A DNA stretch of 64,000 bases, taken from contig LSRX01000007.1 of assembly GCA_001939145.1 (NCBI GenBank), positions 445,971 through 509,970 of the forward strand, in the 5' to 3' direction. A model generated the notes under the pieces. The model made no database searches. It saw only the letters and a program-made list of their open reading frames with translations, and was not told the origin of the DNA. Position 1 is the first letter of the stretch. Every line of letters begins with the position of its first letter. A program made the translations under genes and the position numbers. Of this stretch, positions 57,779 through 64,000 are shown one piece after another. The DNA is from Symbiodinium microadriaticum (lineage: Eukaryota; Sar; Dinophyceae; Suessiales; Symbiodiniaceae).

Positions 57779-57921
57779 TAGCGTTTATAGCGTTTATAAG
57801 GCTTACAGGCTGCAGGGTTTAGGGCTTATAGAACTTAGGGTTTTGGTTCCGGCATCTTTTATGTTTATAGCTTTTATAAGGCTTACAGGATGCAGGGTTT
57901 TAGGGCTTAAGTGTATAGAAC
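57779..57921. repeat. Imperfect direct repeat, two copies about 80 bp apart
   Basis: TTTATAAGGCTTACAGGCTG followed by CAGGGTTTAGGGCTTA at about 57793 recurs as TTTATAAGGCTTACAGGATG and CAGGGTTTTAGGGCTTA at about 57873. Each is followed by TATAGAAC. Confidence 0.75.
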
Positions 57922-58518
57922 TCTAGGGGGTTTATAGGTTTAGGTCACGGAAAGGCCATGAAGGCTCTGAGGCGCAGGGGTGTATTGTTTCCAAGACACC
58001 CCGGTCGGCAGAATTGAAGCGGAATGAACATCCGGAATCTTGCGGGCATTTTATGCAAGGCGCGGAGGCCTTGCACGCGGACCCTCGAATTCACAAACTC
58101 GCCCAGGAACGGCTGCTGGGGCGAAGATCCCGACATCGGGGCTGCCCTCACCTAAAACCAAGATGGGATCCTGTCCCCAGGTTCTCAAAAGTTAGCCGCA
58201 GTCCTGTTTGGGAGTTTAGGGGTTCCGTGAACCGCAGCACATCACTATGAAGCCTTACCCGTGTAATTTCCTCCCGGAAATCCCATTAGACTATTAAACC
58301 TTCACAAGTTCCACGGAACAGCCAAACTCCACCACTGACGATGTTCAATCGTGGCAGATGTAGTATTTCGTGACGGCGTCTTGCGACAGCAACTGCACCC
58401 CAAATCCTAAACCCTGCACCCTAAATCCTAAACAGAACGAACCAATAATCGAGAAACCAAGAAGCACCTTGGCACACGGGAAGAAGCAAGGTTACGAATC
58501 GCAAGATAGGTGGATAGG
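57922..58518. other. Non-coding stretch
   Basis: No gene. Telomere-like CCTAAACCCT words near 58400-58430. Confidence 0.45.
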
Positions 58519-58585
58519 TAGATAGATAGATAGATAGATAGATAGATGGATGGATACATAGATAGATAGATAGATAGATAGATAT
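58519..58585. repeat. (GATA)n microsatellite
   Basis: Tandem AGAT units with a GGATGGATACATA interruption in the middle. Confidence 0.92.
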
Positions 58586-59218
58586 CTTATACATCATGAA
58601 TAGAGGACAGTCATGAATGACATGAATGTCACCCCTTCACCTCCCTACGGTACCTGCTGCCTGAGCAGGCCACCACAGGTGGTAGAGGCCGGTGACACAG
58701 TTGCCACCCCATCTTACGGAGGTGGCTGGACCACGGCAAGGAGAAGTCTCCCTGCAGAAAACGGCAGACTCAGCTCTTGAATGCTCTCCATACCCAAGCA
58801 TTCTAACTTTCCCGTATGTGCAAATCCTATGCAAGACTGTAGAAACCCTCTACAAAACAACAGCAAACCTATACAACATTCTGGAGAACCGATAGAAGGC
58901 ATGAAGCCTTACCATCCGGGGGCCCAGATCCAATCCTCCTTCTTCGGATCCGGATTCGACCTCGGCTTCTTTCGAAACATGTTTACTTGTTCGAACGACG
59001 GGGGTCCTAAAGACACATCAACTGCTAGTGGCAATCCGGCCTGTACGACAGGTACTACCCCCGGAGGTCTTGGTGGGTTTCCGGTGATGTTGAAACGGTT
59101 CTGTCCCGGGCCTATGAGATAACAGGGTTAAAGGTAAATGAAAAGTGCAAGGAGGGCATGGAATCAGGGCTTAGGTTTAGGGTTTTCGGGAGTTCGACCT
59201 TTCCCTAACCCCACCCCC
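58586..59218. other. Non-coding stretch
   Basis: No gene. The overlapping frames at 58637-59122 carry no recognisable feature. Confidence 0.45.
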
Positions 59219-59460
59219 GTGTGCGGCTTAAACCGGGTTTATTTGGAAGCTGGCACTTGGGTTTTTTGCTACCTAATTAAAAATAAAGAGAGACAACTTC
59301 CAAATAAACCCTATGTGGGTTTCTGGGTGGGAAAGGCCGGGAATTTAAATAATTTAAATAATTTAAATATTNACAACAGCATACCTTCGTGAAAGCATAT
59401 CCAACAGCTTCAAAACCCGAGTGCCAGCTTCCAAATAAACCCTATTTAAGCCACCCACAC
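59219..59460. mobile_element. 242-bp inverted-repeat element (I) with a third internal arm and a single N
   Basis: Left arm 59219-59265 (GGCTTAAACCGGGTTTATTT, then GGAAGCTGGCACTTGGG) pairs with right arm 59412-59460 (CCCGAGTGCCAGCTTCC, then AAATAAACCCTATTTAAGCC). A third, inverted partial arm (CTTCCAAATAAACCCTATG) lies at 59297-59316. An AATTTAAAT tandem at 59341-59370 runs into an N at 59372, so two copies may be joined there. Confidence 0.6.
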
Positions 59461-60228
59461 CCCACCCCCTGAACCCTATGCTGAGGACTCTGATCCTTGG
59501 TTCTTTTCAGATCCAGCGGTCTTCTAAAGTCTGCTCTTTTTCGGGTACCTTAATTCTGACACTGCCACTGGCCTGGGGCTTAAGGCTTGGGGTCTTGTCG
59601 GGTTTGGGGCGGACATGTTTTAAGGTGTCTTCGAGCCGCTCGAATTTATGCATAACCCGCCCCCGACTCTTAGATGCAGATGGAAGCGTGTCGCAAGCCG
59701 TAGGGTAATGACCTTACTGCACTGGAATATGCAAGAACGAGACCTGGTATAACCAATTACTCAGGGTCGCAGAGACACTCAAAGCCTGCCGAATATGCTC
59801 TGGGTTGGGCCCTAATTAGTTGAGGGAACTTCTTTCGTTCTGCAATATCATTATGAAGGCTACAACTTGTCATGGCTCCCGCAAAGGGCTCCCTCATATT
59901 ACGCATTCGTCGACGGAGAAAGGTTCTGGATACCTCGTAAGGAATGCTCCTTTCACAGGGTTTCTTACTCCGGGAGACTTAGTTGTAGAGGCGGGGACAG
60001 GGTTTGAGCCTCACGGGCCGAAAGCTAATGTCAGCAATGCGGGCAGGGCACCACACTGTCATCCCATGGTGAATCTCGCGGGCATCAAGGATGATCTCTC
60101 CCTTCCCCCACAACACCTGCATGTGGATGAAAGGCTCTGGGCGAGCGTGGGGAAGTTTGCTCCCTTCCCGATGTCGACAGCTCAACAGGCACGTTTCGCG
60201 GTGTGATTCCTGTTGTGATTGATGTGTC
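59461..60228. other. Non-coding stretch with an unassigned 128-codon frame
   Basis: The plus-strand frame at 59820-60206 is not visibly repeat-derived, but it shows no domain, signal peptide or acceptable partner exon. It is left uncalled. Confidence 0.4.
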
Positions 60229-60422
60229 TGTTGCGGTTGCTGTTGCTGGCGTTGCTGTTCATGCTGTTGTTGCTTCTGCTGCTGTGTTGTTGTTGTTGTT
60301 GCTGCTACTGCTGCTGCTGCTGCTGCTTGCTGCTCGCGCTGTCTGTTTGTCTCTCTCTCTCTCTCTCTCTCGCTCTCTCTCTCTCTGTCTTTCTCTCTCT
60401 TCCTCCCTCCCTCCATCCCTCC
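60229..60422. repeat. (TGT/TGC)n and (CT)n compound microsatellite
   Basis: TGT/TGC triplets at 60229-60340, then CT repeats to about 60422. The Gln-rich minus frame and Leu/Cys-rich plus frames are artefacts. Confidence 0.92.
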
Positions 60423-62627
60423 CGGCATGCGGATTTCTACGTTGCTGTTGCTTAGAAAGTTCACTGGCGCTCGGGATGGCTTGGGGAAGGCGCATGGTCC
60501 AATGGTTGAACTAAGTCTAAGTTGTGCGACAGTGTAATCAAGAAGTGCGGCTCTTCATAGAACCGGAGCAACCGATCTCCAGGAGACACCAATAACCACA
60601 TGTGCCCTTGCAGATTGTTTAAGGCTTTTATAAGACTTATGCAGAATTTATACTCATGGGGTATTTTCAGGAATTGGGGCTTTGATCCGTGATCCTGCCT
60701 CATCACCGCCATTCCTGATGGTAATCGAGCTCGTACCTTGCTTCACTACAGTAAGGTCATGCTGCTCAGGGTGCGTTTTGCGGCCTCAGGTTACCGAAGC
60801 TCAAACCTTAAACGTGCACCCAAACGTCTCAACGCTCAGCTACACTTAGACCGCAGATGCTACTCTCTCACAGTCGAAAAGCCTGAACCAGGTCAAGTCC
60901 ATGTAAGCCCCGTAAATTCCAAACTCAGTCCTAGAAGCTTCATCAAACCGTACGTACAGTTTACAGTTAGAAGGTGTACTCCTTAGTTCAGCGATGTTGG
61001 GAGTGGACTTCTGCCTATCCCTTCAACGTGTGGGCGGGGTTTCTAAAGGCTGTTGTTAAATAGATGTCAAGGGTTGCAACGGGGTGGTGTAGGATTTGAG
61101 GGTGTGTTATCGCATATGCATATCACGACTCTGGGAGCCTTACGGTAAGGGCTCCTACACATAATTAGCAACACCAGTTTCCTAAGGTGTTTGAGAAACG
61201 TCCGAAGACCCAGTCTGGTCATTCCGCCTTCCATTTATGTGGGTTTCAGAGCTCTTGGTTTTCTGATCCTGTCCCGCCTACATCCTCACATCCCTCAAAA
61301 CTCTGCCAAGTGTCGCCCGCTCCTCGGAGCTACCTTCGGGAAGGGCGTAAGAATGGGGGCCTGAATCATCATCAGAAATATGGGCTTTGGGGGGTTTCAA
61401 TATTGCATACCTAGAAGGAAACTATGAAGGTGCACTCTTACTCATTGTTCCCAACTCGATGTTCGGACTTGGTACAGATGCCTTGACAAGTTAGACTAGG
61501 CTTTCTATACCCTCGGAGCAGGAGCCGAAAGAAAAGCAACCCTAAACCCTGAACCCCCGAAATCCTAGATACCCTAAACAGCACACCAACCCTTTAAACC
61601 CTGAACCCTGAAATCCAACATGTCCCAAACCCCGGGACTTGGAGGACCCCTGCTTTGGGGGTCTACGATTTGGCGGTTCGGAAGTCAACCGTTCGGGGTT
61701 TAGGATTAAGGGCGGTCCGGTCCTAAGCGTTCAGGTTTTTTTGAACGACTCGGTTCCGTCGCGCAGGGATCCAGGAAGCGGGTTTGCGCTGGGTCAGGTT
61801 TCGGGTTCAGATTTGGTTCAAAGAACTGATGTAAGGGTCTCAGCAAGTAGAGTAATTGATTACAGTAGGGTTGCTGAAGGGACTCCGTTGGGAGGGATCT
61901 ATATTAAATATGTCTCGGCATCGCAAGCTTCTTATGAAATGTTGGGGTTCTCGGTTCAAGGCCACAATTAAACCTAGCACCTTGTACCATCCTCCGATCG
62001 CGGCAACTTCCCAGAAATGCCAGAGTCTCAAGAGTGCCGGATTTTCGTGGGCCGGGCCTTCGACTATGATTTCATTGGGGGTCTTGTCAAACCAGCTTCT
62101 CTTTTTCAGGACCCTAAATCAGGGGCCTTGTGAACATTCAAAAATCTTCCCCCCCCCCCCACGTACACTAAACACCCTAAACCCTCAACAACCCTAAAAC
62201 CCTAAACCACAACTGAGCTTGCCACGCCATCAGTCCAGGTCAGACACCTCAGTCGGCCTGGTGAGGCTTCAAGCTTGAAAGCATGTTATAGGGGCCTGAA
62301 AGAAGAACATTTAAGTAGGGCTCTTTTAATTGGGGTCCCCTTTGAGGTCCCTTTACAAGAAGGACCCTAAAGGGGGGCGCCTAGTTTAGATGACTATTTC
62401 TTTAGTATGCTCTTCAGAAGGGCTCCCGATTGTTCCCGTAGTCCAAAACCCTGCTCCGTTGATCCAAGGTTCTCATGGGCCTTCGACTGGGATCATTCGG
62501 GTCAGGAATCGCAATGTGGCACCGCGAGAGCTTAAAAAACCCTTCGGATGTGAGGCAGCTCTCCGTTCGTGTAATGCCTTTCGCCCAAAGGGAAGCCTGC
62601 CCCTGACGCTGCAAGCCTAAGATAATG
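60423..62627. other. Non-coding stretch
   Basis: No gene recognised. CCCTAAAC/CCCTGAAC words occur at 61540-61620 and 62165-62205, with a C run at about 62148-62160. The frames at 61639-62197 lack features. Confidence 0.5.
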
Positions 62628-62706
62628 TAGGGGCCTTAATCCTTAGAATAGGGTTTGGGGTTTTGTTTTCGTTGTAAGAAGGAACCCCCAAAATAGTACA
62701 ATATTA
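62628..62706 (+). mobile_element. MITE-like family B, truncated copy
   Basis: Left TAGGGGCCTTAATCCTTAGA then ATAGGGTTTGGGG is intact. The right side keeps only GGAACCCCCAAAATAG. Confidence 0.7.
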
Positions 62707-62941
62707 CCCAACGAGGAACCCTGTGTTGGTATCTCGGGCTAAAGCTTGAACCATGAAGGACTTCGCACGGCTCTCAGGGTTGGGGCTTAGTTGGCTGAGT
62801 GTACGAATCTATCGAAGCTTACAACGAACCACTAAAATTTTAACCCTTTTTAAGCACGGACTTTTTACCCTAAACCCTAAACCGTTTTAAAAGCACCACC
62901 ACCAAAGCTCTAACAGCAATGTCGAAAATCCCTATAGACCC
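62707..62941. other. Spacer between family B and family A copies
   Basis: CCCTAAACCCTAAACCG telomere-like words at 62868-62884. No gene. Confidence 0.5.
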
Positions 62942-63035
62942 TACCCATAGGCTCCTTAGTAGTTCCTTTTTGGGATTACCCTATAGGATTCTAAATACGA
63001 ACCATAAAAAGGAACTACTTAGGAGCCTATGGGTA
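62942..63035 (-). mobile_element. MITE-like family A, copy 7 (94 bp, best preserved)
   Basis: The ends TACCCATAGGCTCCTTAGTA and the exact inverse AGGAGCCTATGGGTA are present, with arms AGTTCCTTTTTGGG and AAAAAGGAACTACT. The centre is ATTACCCTATAGGATTCTA. This copy has the most complete terminal inverted repeat and serves as the reference for the family. Confidence 0.9.
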
Positions 63036-64000
63036 AACCCCTTAGTCTCTCCCGAGGCCCGAAGATCCCCAAACGCTGCACTCCAGCAGTACATCCCGAC
63101 ATCTGAAAAAAATCCTGAAGCCCTAAACCCCTGAAGTCTACACTGGTGAGGCCCTGGGGGGTGTTCGGATGCTTCAAGGCCTGTCTTTTCGCAGATATAG
63201 ACTTCGTGCCACTGCTTCTTCCTGACGACTTTGGCTCGAGGTCTGTCTTCTTGGCTTGCAGTTGGGGTGGCTGAGGGTATCTATAAAGGGGTTCTACAAG
63301 AGTTTCTGTGGTTTCGTTAAGGGTTTAGGGCTTAGGGTGGTTTAGGGTTTAGGGCGCAGGGTTTAGAGCTGTTATTGGGGCTTCGCGATTTAATTCTTAA
63401 GAATCCACTTTTACACGACAAAATTCATGATCAATTAAAATTTGTTTCTAAGTTTGATGTTTTTCATGCATTTTTCATGCATTGAGTGATGGAAATTTGC
63501 CCAAAAACTGTTCTGTGTGATCAATTCATGATCCTTGGGATGTAATGTGGGCACGCGGTGCCGATTATGTTCGAAGTTTCGAGCAGGTAGGCTCATGCCG
63601 TCCCCCAGGCCTAAGATCGACCAAGCTCTAGCTCTGGAGGCATCAAACGGTGGGATTGAAGGTACGGAGGCTGAAGGATCCCTTATATCCGGACTCTTAG
63701 TATGAGATACCCCAGTCTGGGAGCCCAGAGATACTTCCCAAGTGCATATTACATGGAACATGAGAATGCACGGTGGTGGCTGAACTGGATCTCTGGTGAT
63801 TCGGTCTTCGAAGACTTGTGTTGAGGAATCAGGGTGTAAAGTTAAAGCCTGCTCCAGGCCTTGGATTAAGGTTCAACTTAAACCCTGAGCTGCCATCCCT
63901 GACTTTCACCCCTAGACTTCAGTCGCCCTTACTTCAGTAATCCCATACCCAGAATCTTCCCCTAAACCCTATGTAAGCCCTATAACCCTGAACCCTAAAC
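63036..64000. other. Non-coding stretch at the window end
   Basis: TTTAGGG words at 63320-63370 and CCCTAAAC words at 63960-64000. A 108-codon minus-strand frame (63435-63761) is unassigned, with no domain or signal peptide seen. Confidence 0.5.

Noticed and set aside
59820..60206. 128-codon plus-strand frame
   Set aside because: No recognisable domain, signal or repeat. It could be chance in DNA of balanced composition. Kept only as a note.

Overview
The window looks like nuclear DNA of a dinoflagellate, possibly of Symbiodinium type. Three things seen in the sequence support this. (1) The minus strand at 6850-6870 carries 21 consecutive bases of the dinoflagellate spliced leader (SL), followed directly by a decayed second SL, which is the signature of a retroposed trans-spliced mRNA. 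(2) Plant/dinoflagellate-type telomere heptamers (TTTAGGG/CCCTAAA) and degenerate forms of them are scattered over almost the whole 64 kb on both strands. (3) The only convincing gene is intronless, has a pyrimidine tract plus AG just upstream of its ATG as expected of a trans-splice acceptor, and encodes a secreted or lumenal repeat protein. Genus and species cannot be fixed from the sequence.

Layout: 0-5 kb is non-coding DNA with long microsatellites and a 238-bp inverted-repeat element. 5-6.9 kb is poor in telomere-like motifs and ends in the SL-tagged retropseudogene. 8.3-10.3 kb is the densest telomere-like zone and switches strand orientation several times. 13.7-15.1 kb holds the single intact gene (minus strand, 324 aa). 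15-51 kb is a gene desert carrying many short (about 80-120 bp) inverted-repeat elements that fall into at least four multi-copy MITE-like families (here called A, B, C, D) plus several single-copy foldbacks. 51.5-52.9 kb is a 1.4-kb satellite with a 128-bp three-part higher-order unit, clearly built from one arm of family A. 53-64 kb is again non-coding DNA with microsatellites, telomere-like tracts and a few more elements.

No rRNA, tRNA, CRISPR array, prokaryotic operon or autonomous transposase was found. Nearly all other open frames lie in microsatellites, telomere-like DNA or MITEs and are not annotated as genes. The sequence also has assembly scars: two N gaps (42774-42884, 53906-53923) and five single-N joins, two of which are flanked by exact 91-94 bp duplications that are probably unmerged contig ends. 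Family names A-D and the singleton elements are labels made for this annotation. Their assignment as MITEs rests on inverted repeats, size, copy number and frequent TA at the ends; no transposase source is present in the window.
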